Below are positions 1 through 7,390 of a stretch of 64,000 bases of DNA, one piece after another. The notes beneath the pieces were generated by a model. That model was given only the letters and a program-made list of their open reading frames with translations, made no database searches and was not told where the DNA came from. Location of the stretch: positions 62,001 through 126,000 of the forward strand of contig JAEYOP010000016.1 in NCBI GenBank assembly GCA_023411575.1. The letters are read 5' to 3'. The translations under genes were made by a program, and so were the position numbers. This stretch comes from Bacillota bacterium (GTDB lineage Bacteria; Bacillota; Clostridia; Acetivibrionales; DTU013). Positions within the stretch are counted from its first letter, which is position 1. Every line of letters starts with the position of its first letter.

Positions 1-441
1 GCGCTTATCTTTTGTCAGCGGCACAAAGCACAGATGCATGTGCGGATTTCGCTCATCCATATGGACCACCGCCGAAAAAATATTGCCCGCACCGACTTCC
101 TCCTGTAAAAACTCCAACGCATGTTTAAAATATTTTTCCGTTTCTTCCTCTGAACGGCGATCAAAAAACTCCGGACTTGCGGTAACAATGGTGTCGATAA
201 ACTTAATGCTGTCCTTTCGTACCTTGCACTTCGGATTTTCTTTCTGTGCTTTTTCGATGCGGTTCTGAATCTCGCCGTAATACTTCACTCTCGGCTGCAC
301 AAGATGAAAATTCATCTCCGAGCGCTCGGTATCAATGTCGGGATTACTGGCATACTGCTGCTTTTTTCTTTCGTGGTGCTTCTCCAGTGCGGATGCCGGT
401 CCGCCTCTTCTCTTTTCAAAACGTAAAATCGCATAGGGCAT
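1..441 (-). CDS. MobV-family relaxase (Mob/Pre plasmid recombination enzyme), N-terminal part, cut by window edge
   Basis: The minus strand reads open for 147 codons from an ATG at 441 to base 1, so the C-terminus lies outside the window. The N-terminus (MPYAILRFEKRRGG) and the metal-binding relaxase motif HMDERNPHMH at residues 127-136 are typical of MobV/Pre enzymes, which nick oriT to start mobilization of small plasmids and integrated mobilizable elements. A ribosome site (AGAAAGGAG) lies just upstream. The gene is the clearest sign that the left end of the window belongs to a mobile element. Seen: open frame and motif. Inferred: function in transfer. Confidence 0.88.
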   Translation of the reverse strand, partial: MPYAILRFEKRRGGPASALEKHHERKKQQYASNPDIDTERSEMNFHLVQPRVKYYGEIQNRIEKAQKENPKCKVRKDSIKFIDTIVTASPEFFDRRSEEETEKYFKHALEFLQEEVGAGNIFSAVVHMDERNPHMHLCFVPLTKDKR

Positions 442-571
442 TATTTAAGCATCTCCTTTCTGCCGTGAGTACGGCGGTCATCGTCAGCCTCACATACCAC
501 CCCGCCATGCTGGAACCGCAGCCGCTCCCCATCATGCCGTCCCCTCATGCAGCTGCGTTTCCCCGTCCGCC

Positions 572-607
572 AAAAAGCCCGGCCCCACATGGCGGGCCGG
601 GCTTTTT
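572..607. terminator. Bidirectional hairpin terminator, 14-bp perfect stem
   Basis: AAAAAGCCCGGCCC (572-585) pairs perfectly with 594-607 around an 8-base loop; the A-run and T-run flanking a GC core would terminate on either strand. Confidence 0.8.
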
Positions 608-715
608 ATCGTGCTGTTGTCGGGGCGGTATAACGCACTAGACCTTGCGCCCCGGTGGGGCTGCAAGGTCGTGCGGCCGGGGGCACCCCGGCTCCCCGTT
701 CGGCGGCTTCGCTTT

Positions 716-754
716 GGCAGAGAAAAAGGCGCTCACCGCGCCTTTTTCTCTGCC
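716..754. repeat. 17-bp perfect inverted repeat
   Basis: GGCAGAGAAAAAGGCGC at 716-732 is the exact reverse complement of 738-754 with a 5-base loop. There is no terminal T-run outside the stem, so it may be a structured RNA or protein site rather than a simple terminator. Confidence 0.75.
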
Positions 755-898
755 TTCGCTTCACCGCGGTTTTTGCCGCCGACCGATGTTGCGTGGTATA
801 ATTGCGGCAAAAACCAGGAGCCGTGCAGCATAATATTCTCCATAGCCGCACAGGTGGGTCTTGTCTATCCCGTCATGGTCACCTCCTTCAGAGCATGA

Positions 899-925
899 AA
901 AAACCGCCCCAAAGGGCGGCAGAAT
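899..925 (-). terminator. Rho-independent terminator of the AlbA/ATPase gene
   Basis: On the minus strand GCCGCCC-ttt-GGGGCGG is followed by TTTTTT, about 80 bases past the stop of the gene ending at 1003. Orientation and T-tail fit a terminator for that gene. Confidence 0.75.
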
Positions 926-1002
926 TATGAATTTCATCTTAATACAAACAAAAAAAATACGACGACTTTATAATAAACTACTACACTTTTTGCGACGACT
1001 TT

Positions 1003-2292
1003 CTATCTGATAAAATACCGGACAGATCTCGCCATGCCGGATTTTTTGATCTTCCTTTCCTCAAGTAACTCGTTTATTAGCTTGAGCGCAAGTTGTTTGG
1101 TAATAGATAAACTTGACTCTATATCCTTACGAGACAGGTCTCTTTTATCAGTAATAAGCCTTAATATTTCCTGCTTCTGTTCCTCTTCTGAAAGAACGAT
1201 CATATGAGCTGTAAGTTTCGGAAGCGTAATAACGAAGGAGGCTGGGGCAGGTTGTATTTCAGGTTTGCGCAATGTTTCCGAATAACTTTCAAAGATTTTT
1301 CGAATACCGGTACCGTAGCTTTCAATTAACTCCAAACGGTAAAAAACATCAGCGATAATCGAATTGCGAGGCTGAGATACGCCATTCATAATGTCAATCA
1401 CGGTTATTCCTTTAACAAGTCCCCCTATGGACACAAACTCCATGCGATCCTCGTACACGTTAATGATGATGCTTCCCGAATAATCATAGTCTCTATGAAT
1501 GACAGCATTAAGCAAAGCCTCACGGATTGCCTCCGGAGGATAATCCGGATGATCAATCCTTTTAAGACCGTCAAAAGTGGAGTTTTGATTGTTGCTCAAG
1601 TTCACATATTCATAAGCCTCGTCCATTTGCTTAAGGATGGAGCCAAAAAATTCTTTGCGGGCTTTAAACTTAGTTTTTCCTGTTCCTTCGTAGACAGCAC
1701 ATTTGATGCTATGCTCACATTGGTCGGACAGAAGCAGCGCCGCATTGGTATAATATCCATCCGCGTCTATCAGCTTGAGCGTGCGGCGATTCTGCTGTGT
1801 AAAAGGAAGCCCCGCGTCCGCAAAATATTTTTCCGTATAATAAAAGGTCAAATCCTGATTCAGGCAGCGTGATTTATCAAAAGCCATGCCATCACTTTCA
1901 CGCAGCATCTGACGGATTGCTTCATCAGTTGCAGGCACGGATGACACCCCATGCCGGACAAAGGCGCCGCTGGGTTTCAGTCCTTTATCCGTAAGATGGT
2001 AAGGCCGCTTCACCCCGCGCAGAACGGTAATGCGGATAATCTTTGCGCCGTCTTCGTCCATCGCTTCGATGGAGGTGTACGCCGTTAAATCCGGCTTAAT
2101 CCCATCTCGAATCATATTGCCAATCTGCGCCATCACTTCATCCGGATTCGATACGCCAACCGCCTGACCGTTATTATCAATGCCTATATAAATTGTTCCG
2201 CCATCGGTATTGGCCAAGGCGACAACTTCTTTTTTTAAATCGGCATTTACTTCGCTTTTAAGCTCAACCGTTGCGCTCTCCTCATATTTCAT
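1003..2292 (-). CDS. Schlafen AlbA_2 domain / HATPase-like ATP-binding transcriptional regulator
   Basis: A 429-residue protein. The N-terminus (ESATVELKSEV, then TDGGTIYIGIDNNG near residues 30-45) is the AlbA_2/Schlafen DNA-binding fold. The middle (EAIREALLNAVIHRDY, YGTGIRKI) matches the ATP-binding region that follows AlbA_2 in many bacterial regulators (HATPase_c_4), and the C-terminal 70 residues look like a winged helix. I start it at ATG 2292, eight bases after GGAGG; a GTG sits one codon upstream. Such genes are common cargo on mobile elements and are presumed regulators. The repeat cluster upstream suggests autoregulation, which is inference. Confidence 0.85.
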   Translation of the reverse strand: MKYEESATVELKSEVNADLKKEVVALANTDGGTIYIGIDNNGQAVGVSNPDEVMAQIGNMIRDGIKPDLTAYTSIEAMDEDGAKIIRITVLRGVKRPYHLTDKGLKPSGAFVRHGVSSVPATDEAIRQMLRESDGMAFDKSRCLNQDLTFYYTEKYFADAGLPFTQQNRRTLKLIDADGYYTNAALLLSDQCEHSIKCAVYEGTGKTKFKARKEFFGSILKQMDEAYEYVNLSNNQNSTFDGLKRIDHPDYPPEAIREALLNAVIHRDYDYSGSIIINVYEDRMEFVSIGGLVKGITVIDIMNGVSQPRNSIIADVFYRLELIESYGTGIRKIFESYSETLRKPEIQPAPASFVITLPKLTAHMIVLSEEEQKQEILRLITDKRDLSRKDIESSLSITKQLALKLINELLEERKIKKSGMARSVRYFIR

Positions 2293-2308
2293 CACAAAAA
2301 CCTCCGAA

Positions 2309-2472
2309 ATCGTTATGTATCGTTACAATCGTAATTATATAACGATTCTATAACGATTACAAGTTAAATCGCTGAATTATCAAGGTTTCTAGGCGATTTT
2401 CTATCGTCAAAAATCGACGATAAACAAGCAAAATCGTTTTAACCGTTATGAGAAAACGATATTTATGACGAT
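2309..2472. repeat. Cluster of ATCGTT/AACGAT short repeats upstream of the AlbA-domain gene
   Basis: At least ten copies of a 5-7 base word (ATCGTTA, TAACGAT, ATCGT, ACGATT) in both orientations, for example at 2309, 2319, 2328, 2340, 2351, 2394, 2403, 2415, 2432, 2454 and 2467. They begin about 15 bases before the start codon of the gene at 2292. This looks like a multi-site operator or an iteron-like region; which one cannot be told from sequence. Confidence 0.6.
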
Positions 2473-2475
2473 TCG

Positions 2476-2505
2476 CTGACATCAAACCATACGATGTGAT
2501 ATAAT
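2476..2505 (+). promoter_or_regulatory. Outward-facing promoter next to the attachment site
   Basis: CTGACA (2476-2481), 18-base spacer, TATAAT (2500-2505). It points to the right, towards the tRNA-Ser scar, with no gene between. In the excised circular form it would read across attP into the other end of the element. Activity is inferred from consensus only. Confidence 0.5.
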
Positions 2506-2694
2506 GCTTTCATAAGAGACCGGTGCTAACACCATGCTAACAAATATCCGCAAAACATTCTTTTATCAGCATTTTCCCCGAAGCCTCTCCCTGCCCGTTC
2601 CATCGCCCTCAACCCCGCACCGTGACGCCATTTTCCCCGCTCCACCAAGCACTCAAAAGCGCCCCTAAATCCTCCCCGATCCCTCAATTTCAAC

Positions 2695-2754
2695 GACTCG
2701 AAATCAGGTTGTCACGCAAGTGGCACGAGGGTTCGAATCCCTCCTCTTCCGCCA
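2695..2754 (+). tRNA. tRNA-Ser(CGA) 3' half: attachment-site scar of the integrated element
   Basis: From 2695 the sequence is the anticodon loop (CTCGAAA, anticodon CGA), the variable arm, the T-arm (GAGGG-TTCGAAT-CCCTC, 2727-2743), the acceptor strand CTCTTCC and GCCA, ending at 2754. No matching 5' acceptor strand (GGAAGAG) or D-arm occurs upstream, so this is only the 3' half of a tRNA-Ser. This is what integration into a tRNA 3' end leaves behind: the intact gene should sit at the other, unseen end of the element. Downstream comes the normal tRNA terminator. Not a functional tRNA. Confidence 0.8.
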
Positions 2755-2856
2755 CAATTTCTCTGAAAACCCGCTAAATAGCGGGTTTTCGGCGTTCCTA
2801 CGAATAAATTTTAGTGCGTTCTCGGGCTTTTAGGAACAAAAAAGAGGGGCTATCCT
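2751..2856 (+). repeat. tRNA-Ser 3' flank, copy A
   Basis: Starting at the tRNA end, about 100 bases are nearly identical to the flank of the complete tRNA-Ser(GGA) at 33029-33114 (continued after the IS at 34883): same terminator hairpin, same ATAAATTTTAGTGCGTT block, same TTTTAGGAACAAAAAAGAGG end. It indicates a duplicated tRNA-Ser/terminator/IS-end unit. Confidence 0.85.
2766..2789 (+). terminator. tRNA terminator, copy A
   Basis: AAAACCCGCTA-aa-TAGCGGGTTTT, a perfect hairpin with T-tail, eleven bases after the tRNA 3' end. Confidence 0.8.
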
Positions 2857-3163
2857 TGCATTACTTCTATCAATTTCCTCGTTCCTACCAGATTGATCGC
2901 TCTTTTCAAGTTGTAGGCAAGGAAACTAAGCCCCAACTCGGCTGTTGTCTTTTCTTTTCCCTTGCATAGCAGGTAATGTGCCCCGTGATACCATTTGACT
3001 GTGCCAAAAGGATGCTCCGACAGGCACATTCGTTCATCCTGCTTGTGGATATCTCTTCGTATCCTGAGCATAACTTTTTTCGCTGGCATATAATCATCTC
3101 GGTCAAATGTATGATTGAAGGGATTGCCGGTATGCCATCAGGGATTGGATTTATAATGCTCAC
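2850..3163 (-). pseudogene. IS1182-like DDE transposase, C-terminal remnant
   Basis: The minus frame ending at 2850 encodes EHPFGTVKWYHGAHYLL followed by AELGLSFLAYNLKRAINLVG, the conserved C-terminal end of IS1182-type DDE transposases (the E of the DDE triad lies in EHPFGT). The preceding part is in another frame (2906-3163), so the copy is frameshifted as well as missing most of its N-terminus. It begins directly after the tRNA-Ser flank, and a shorter relic of the same end occurs behind the other tRNA-Ser at 34890-34960. Confidence 0.75.
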
Positions 3164-3208
3164 AAAAGGTGAGACACAAAAGTAAAGAAAATAAGTTATA
3201 ATGGAAGC

Positions 3209-3430
3209 ATGAACAAGAGAAATAATTACAGTGCAGAATTTAAAACCAAGGTGGTGCTGGAGGTTCTTCAGGAAGATGACATGGGCCCTTTAAACATTGC
3301 AGGCCCCTGCGGGGAATTTATAGACGGACATTTTATATTCGAAAAATCCGGATCAGGTGATTTATCGAGTTGTCTGGTTTATCACAACCCAAACGGCGTT
3401 CGTCCTGCATTGTGGCTGAGGGATTTATAG
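3209..3430 (+). pseudogene. Chimeric remnant: IS3-type OrfA start joined to a DUF6273-like C-terminus
   Basis: The first 22 residues (MNKRNNYSAEFKTKVVLEVL) are the usual start of the HTH protein OrfA of IS3-group elements. After residue 24 the sequence changes to an unrelated tail ending NPNGVRPALWL, which resembles the C-terminal motif of DUF6273 proteins. There is no continuing HTH and no OrfB downstream. I read it as two truncated genes fused by deletion; expression as a real 73-residue protein is possible but unlikely. Confidence 0.5.
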
Positions 3431-3456
3431 GGATTCTGAAAGGTTGTGATTTCGAT

Positions 3457-3975
3457 ATGAAAACAAAAAAACAACAAGAACTGGTCGATTCGTTTTTGGA
3501 TGCGCTTGATAATGAACTCGGTTCACTGTATCGAGAAATCGTAATGTATTTATCTGAGCTTGGTTATTATCCGCGAAAGCAACGCTCCTATATAGTGTTT
3601 AAGCACGATTTGCACAATAGGGAGATGGCAAAAATAGGTATGACACAGACAAAAGATGGTTTGCTATATTTCTCCTTGCGATTTTCTGCCTGCAAAGGCT
3701 ATTCGGAAAGATTTGCGAATGTTATCAGAGATTATATCAACAATAATCCTAATAAATTATTCCCACACTGCGAGAACGGTAGATGCGTTTTTCGTGCCGA
3801 TGGAGAACGGGCTCCATATTATGAAGTTACTTTTCGCGATGGAGAAACCCAATCCTGCTGCGGCGCAAAAGCACTTGTGATACCAAATGATGATTTGGTT
3901 GCGATTGAGGAAACAAAAAGGCTCATTAAGGAAGAACACAATTACTTAATGAAGCATGAAGCCGGTATATCATAA
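3457..3975 (+). CDS. Hypothetical protein, 172 residues
   Basis: I do not recognise a named family. Starting at ATG 3457 (a longer frame opens at 3370 but reads through the tail of the preceding remnant), the protein has an acidic helical N-terminus (QELVDSFLDALDNELGSLY), an aromatic-rich middle, a CGAKAL-containing segment and a charged helix at the end (EETKRLIKEEHNYLMK). Soluble, no signal peptide. It stands alone between IS remnants and a VOC gene. Confidence 0.6.
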   Translation: MKTKKQQELVDSFLDALDNELGSLYREIVMYLSELGYYPRKQRSYIVFKHDLHNREMAKIGMTQTKDGLLYFSLRFSACKGYSERFANVIRDYINNNPNKLFPHCENGRCVFRADGERAPYYEVTFRDGETQSCCGAKALVIPNDDLVAIEETKRLIKEEHNYLMKHEAGIS

Positions 3976-4206
3976 TAGGAAGAGCATAAACATAACGCGA
4001 AGCTGACAAATTCCTATTTGTCTTTGCCAAGTACTAAAATGCCTTTTCCCTCGTTTTTCCCTTGCGAGAAGAAATGAGGGAAGTTTGTGTCTATCCTTCC
4101 CCCACTACCTTGTGTTATTTTATATTTAAACGCTCGTAAAATACACGGCATATTATTGTTGTGTTTTATGTGGTATGATGGCATCAATTACAATGGAGGT
4201 AAAGTA
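3976..4206. other. Spacer with a small hairpin
   Basis: No gene seen. TTCCCTC (about 4048) pairs with GAGGGAA about 25 bases later; this may terminate the upstream gene but has no T-run. Confidence 0.35.
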
Positions 4207-4617
4207 ATGAACGGTATGAATGTTAATGTTGGCGTATGCCTTTTTGTTGAAGATATTGAAAAAATGGTTTCATTTTATAAAAACATCATGGGATTTGAAA
4301 CGGATTGGGATATTGGACTATTTGCTGATTTTAAAACAAACAGTGGCCCATTATCATTATTTATGTATGACCGAAAAAATTTTACGAAAGCCATTGGTGA
4401 GACCTATTATCCTCCGAAAGGAATTAACTTGACAATGGAAATAGCTATTTGGTTACCGAGTTTCTCAGATGTTGATAGAGAATATGAGCGTTTAATGGCG
4501 CTTGGAGTAAAGTCGTTAACAGGAAAACCTGAAACTTTTCCCTTTGGTATACGAAATTTTTATATCGCCGACCCTGAAGGCAATCTACTTGAGATCGGAA
4601 GCCGCATCGCGACTTAA
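4207..4617 (+). CDS. VOC superfamily (glyoxalase/bleomycin-resistance fold) protein
   Basis: 136 residues beginning MNGMNVNVGVCLFVEDIEKM at ATG 4207, nine bases after an AATGGAGG ribosome site. The pattern is the paired beta-alpha-beta-beta-beta fold of VOC proteins: FVEDIEKMVSFYKNIMGFE in the first half, and a second half ending FYIADPEGNLLEIG with the usual metal-site-like glutamate. VOC proteins act as lyases, dioxygenases or drug-binding proteins; the substrate here cannot be told. The frame is open upstream to 4087 but that stretch lacks a ribosome site. Confidence 0.85.
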   Translation: MNGMNVNVGVCLFVEDIEKMVSFYKNIMGFETDWDIGLFADFKTNSGPLSLFMYDRKNFTKAIGETYYPPKGINLTMEIAIWLPSFSDVDREYERLMALGVKSLTGKPETFPFGIRNFYIADPEGNLLEIGSRIAT

Positions 4618-4711
4618 TTTTCAAAGGAAATTCTGTACTTAATCATTTATATGAAATAATACGAAATGATCGGATGATATTTGTTGATCCAAAGGAAAGG
4701 GAATTTTTATC

Positions 4712-5587
4712 ATGTCTGTCTCATACACAGTTTGCGAGTACAAAAAGGTAAATGATTGCTCCATCAAGTGTGATGTTTATTCGGGGAACGCCGGTGCGCC
4801 GGTGGCGGTCTATATCCACGGAGGGGCTCTGATTTTCGGCGGGCGGAGAGATATGCCGGAAGCTGCCATTGAACCATTTAAGAATGCGGGATATTGGGTA
4901 GTGTCCATCGACTACAGGCTTGCGCCTGAAACCAAGCTCCCGAAAATTATCGAAGACGTCCGCGACGCTCTCGATTGGGTGAGGGGAGAGGGGAGCAAAG
5001 CATTTGACTACGATGCAAGCAAAATGGCAGTTATAGGCGCGTCAGCGGGCGGATACCTTACGCTTATGACCGGTACGTTTGAAAGAAAGCCGAAGGTATT
5101 GGTGTCATTCTACGGTTACGGCGATATTTTGGGCGATTGGTACGGCAAACCCTGCCCTCATTACTGCAGGGAACCGCTTGTATCGCCGGAGGAAGCGCAG
5201 CGATTGATAAAAGACCATGAGCATTCAGAGGTGAGCAGCTTCGATCGGTTCGCTATTTACTTACGTTCGCGCCAAACGGGAACATGGACCGGCCTTGCCA
5301 GTGGATACGACATAGAGTCAGAGCGGGAGAAAATTGAGCCATACTGCCCCATTCACAATATCAAAGACGATTATCCTCCAGTCGTACTGCTGCACGGCGA
5401 TCAGGACACCGATGTCCCGTATCAACAGTCGCTGGATATGTATAATGCCCTTAAAATGCGTGGGCTGACCGCTGAATTGGTCACATATGCCGGCGGGGAT
5501 CATGGGTTTGACTGGAATAAAAACGACGCCAACGTGCCCGGTCTGATTGAAAAAGCGCTGGCTTTTACCAAGGCATGTTTAGAGTAA
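4712..5587 (+). CDS. Alpha/beta hydrolase, HSL-type esterase/lipase family
   Basis: 291 residues, RBS AAAGGAAAGGG upstream. The oxyanion motif HGG is at residues 36-38, the nucleophile elbow GASAG at 109-113 (Ser111), the acid probably Asp232 in HGDQDTDVP, and the histidine His264 in GGDHGF. The order and DYRLAPE motif (68-73) fit the hormone-sensitive-lipase group of carboxylesterases. No signal peptide, so cytoplasmic. Substrate unknown. The gene stands alone; its stop is followed at once by a transposase remnant on the other strand. Confidence 0.88.
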   Translation: MSVSYTVCEYKKVNDCSIKCDVYSGNAGAPVAVYIHGGALIFGGRRDMPEAAIEPFKNAGYWVVSIDYRLAPETKLPKIIEDVRDALDWVRGEGSKAFDYDASKMAVIGASAGGYLTLMTGTFERKPKVLVSFYGYGDILGDWYGKPCPHYCREPLVSPEEAQRLIKDHEHSEVSSFDRFAIYLRSRQTGTWTGLASGYDIESEREKIEPYCPIHNIKDDYPPVVLLHGDQDTDVPYQQSLDMYNALKMRGLTAELVTYAGGDHGFDWNKNDANVPGLIEKALAFTKACLE

Positions 5588-5822
5588 ACACTGTGGTCAA
5601 AAGCTGGGTCTCGCCGCTTTCGAGCAGTTCCCGCAGATAATCTTGACATTTTTCTTTACGGGTAGTGAGTTCGTGTATGGCTTCTCTGATCTGTTCCCCT
5701 GTTGGAGCATCTGACGCAGTCTCATCCTCCGCATCCATCCGGGAAAGATATTCCGAAATGTGCTCCTCTATTCTTATTACCCGAAAGGTAGATTTTACAT
5801 ACTTTTCGGACAGTCTCACCAA
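5565..5822 (-). pseudogene. Transposase fragment (IS1182-like middle region)
   Basis: The minus frame contains IREAIHELTTRKEKCQDYL followed by RELLESGETQLL, which resembles the coiled region before the DDE core of IS1182-type transposases. No start, no catalytic region: a decayed piece. It overlaps the end of the hydrolase gene by 23 bases, so the insertion may have set that gene's 3' end. The related repeat at 5826-5863 continues it. Confidence 0.5.
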
Positions 5823-5825
5823 AGT

Positions 5826-5863
5826 TATTGTTGAAAAAAGTCGATTGCTGTTGCAGTTGGTTT
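5826..5863. repeat. 38-bp dispersed repeat, copy 1
   Basis: TATTGTTGAAA.AAGTCGATTGCT.TTGCAGTTGGTTT matches 9775-9812 with two differences. It is probably part of the same decayed IS as the transposase fragment. Confidence 0.65.
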
Positions 5864-6059
5864 TTTTTATTTTATATGGTAAAATGTTGACCTACATTCT
5901 TAATACGTAACGTATCAGCTTGAAAATGTGTAATAATTTATACAAAGAATATGTGCACGCAATATTTAAAGTAAAGATATAAATGGCGGGCATAGTTTTA
6001 AGTTTGTGGCTTAAAATAATCACCTGCCTGGACTGAATTTATAAAACGAGGAACGCTAA
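5864..6059. other. AT-rich spacer upstream of the DTG protein
   Basis: No gene seen. A purine-rich ribosome site (AACGAGGAACG) lies just before the start at 6060. Confidence 0.4.
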
Positions 6060-6998
6060 ATGAAATTAAAGGCACGAAGATCCGTCATAATAATTTTAAT
6101 ACTTTCTGTGTTAACAATAATTGCGGGGTATTTTGTACACCAGCATCTCTCTATTCTTTGGGCAGATAAGTCATGGATTACAGATTTAGGGTATGAGGAG
6201 AACGAAATCAGAGAAATGACATTCAACTGGCATGGTGAAAGAAGCTGCCCGGAAATACCCGTCTCAATTGGAAATAATACCTTTAAATTAGGGTTTGATA
6301 CGGGCTGTGGTTCAGGTATCTTTTTTACCGATGTAATGGAAAAAAAAATAGATTATACATTATTGCATCGGGCGGAAGCACTTAACAGGGACGGCTCACA
6401 TAGGGGCTGGGAAAACCGGGTCCAAGTCAATGAAATCAGTGTATTCGGAGATACCTATAAAAACATAGAAACCAGCATATCGGACTGGTCGATGTTTTCT
6501 TCAAAAAAGTTTAACGGAACCATTGGATTGGCTTACTTTAAAGATAAAGTTGTAACATTGGACTATGAAGGTCATCAAATAGGGGTGAAAAGTCATTCTA
6601 TTGATTACACAAAGTTGGACTCCGATATGTATGTTGTACTACCGCTTTATAAAACCACAACAGAAGGACAGCGGGATTTACCGTTTTTTGAAGCGGAATA
6701 TAATGGTGTGCCCGTAATGATTTATATGGATACAGGTAAAAATTATTCATTTTTATTTAATCCGGACTCTGATAAAACAATCGGAGACAAACCGTCCCAA
6801 TTTTTTGATATTCCCCTAAAAATAGGTGATATGGAGCTTGTGCTGAGGGATATATCAGAGGTTAATAATTTTGCGCAGGTGGAAGGTTTGCCTTATCCCA
6901 CAATGATTGAATTGAATTCGGATCAGATATGGAAATGCAATTTGCTTGTTACATTTGATTTGATAGAGCAAAAGATAGTTTTCCGAAAACGCACCTAG
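6060..6998 (+). CDS. Membrane-anchored aspartyl-protease-like protein with two DTG motifs
   Basis: 312 residues. An N-terminal membrane segment (about 9-28) is followed by an extracytoplasmic domain with two retropepsin-like halves. Half one has LGFDTGCGSG (Asp80-Thr81-Gly82) and the closing motif FNGTIGLAYFKDKVVTLDYE. Half two has MIYMDTGKNYS (Asp224-Thr225-Gly226) and a closing motif near NLLVTFDLIEQKIVF. Typical bacterial retropepsin-like proteins have one DTG per chain and dimerise; here one chain carries both, like pepsin. Function as a peptidase is inferred; the second half might be non-catalytic. No partner gene nearby. Confidence 0.75.
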   Translation: MKLKARRSVIIILILSVLTIIAGYFVHQHLSILWADKSWITDLGYEENEIREMTFNWHGERSCPEIPVSIGNNTFKLGFDTGCGSGIFFTDVMEKKIDYTLLHRAEALNRDGSHRGWENRVQVNEISVFGDTYKNIETSISDWSMFSSKKFNGTIGLAYFKDKVVTLDYEGHQIGVKSHSIDYTKLDSDMYVVLPLYKTTTEGQRDLPFFEAEYNGVPVMIYMDTGKNYSFLFNPDSDKTIGDKPSQFFDIPLKIGDMELVLRDISEVNNFAQVEGLPYPTMIELNSDQIWKCNLLVTFDLIEQKIVFRKRT

Positions 6999-7390
6999 AG
7001 CTCATGGAGCAATCCAATCTCAAAACTTTGCAGAGCGAGCCGATTTCGTTCTTGAGAAGGAGGGAACCATCGACAATCAAAATACTGGTATGGTCCCTCC
7101 TACGTTAAAGGCATTAAGTCCGTGAATAAGGAATCTCAAATAAAGCTGTCTTGAGATTGGAAAAGTTATTATAGACAGATTTTAGTATCTTTCTTGACCC
7201 AACTTTCCACAATTCGTCCCAAAAGCCTTGCGTAGCAAGGCTTTTGGGCGCTTTTTGAACGACGGTTGATGGAAGCATCCGGTTATAAAATATCGACTGC
7301 TTCCATCATTTATAGTACAATATCACTTGAACTTCGGATTGATATAATTACGAGTATCAGATAAACAGGAATTTGATGAAAGGAAATATG
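6999..7390. other. Spacer with IS-like debris and a strong terminator
   Basis: No intact gene. A plus-strand reading after 7010 gives a short stretch ending MVPPTLKALSP that I cannot place. TTGACCCAACTTTCCA at 7194-7209 matches 9754-9769 with one change, so this is another piece of the dispersed repeat family. Confidence 0.4.
7218..7256 (+). terminator. Terminator hairpin, 14-bp stem
   Basis: CCCAAAAGCCTTGC (7218-7231) pairs perfectly with 7235-7248 around GTA and is followed by CGCTTTTTG. Confidence 0.75.

Larger units (their letters stand above)
442..1002. other. Gene-poor GC-rich spacer of the mobile element
   Basis: No convincing gene. It holds three strong hairpins (annotated separately) and a small inverted repeat GCCGT-gagt-ACGGC at 462-475, just upstream of the relaxase start. 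MobV oriT sites usually sit upstream of mob, so 442-570 is the natural place to look, but I do not recognise a known oriT core. Open frames across 606-898 overlap on both strands, begin inside hairpins and have no ribosome site, so they are not called. Confidence 0.5.

Noticed and set aside
606..898. Overlapping open frames of 62-95 codons on both strands in the GC-rich element spacer
   Set aside because: They start in hairpins, lack ribosome sites and resemble no family; GC-rich DNA gives long chance frames.
2309..2472. CRISPR array
   Set aside because: The repeated words are 5-7 bases, irregularly spaced and in both orientations; no direct repeat-spacer structure and no cas genes.
2695..2754. 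Functional tRNA-Ser(CGA)
   Set aside because: 5' acceptor, D-arm and 5' anticodon stem are absent.
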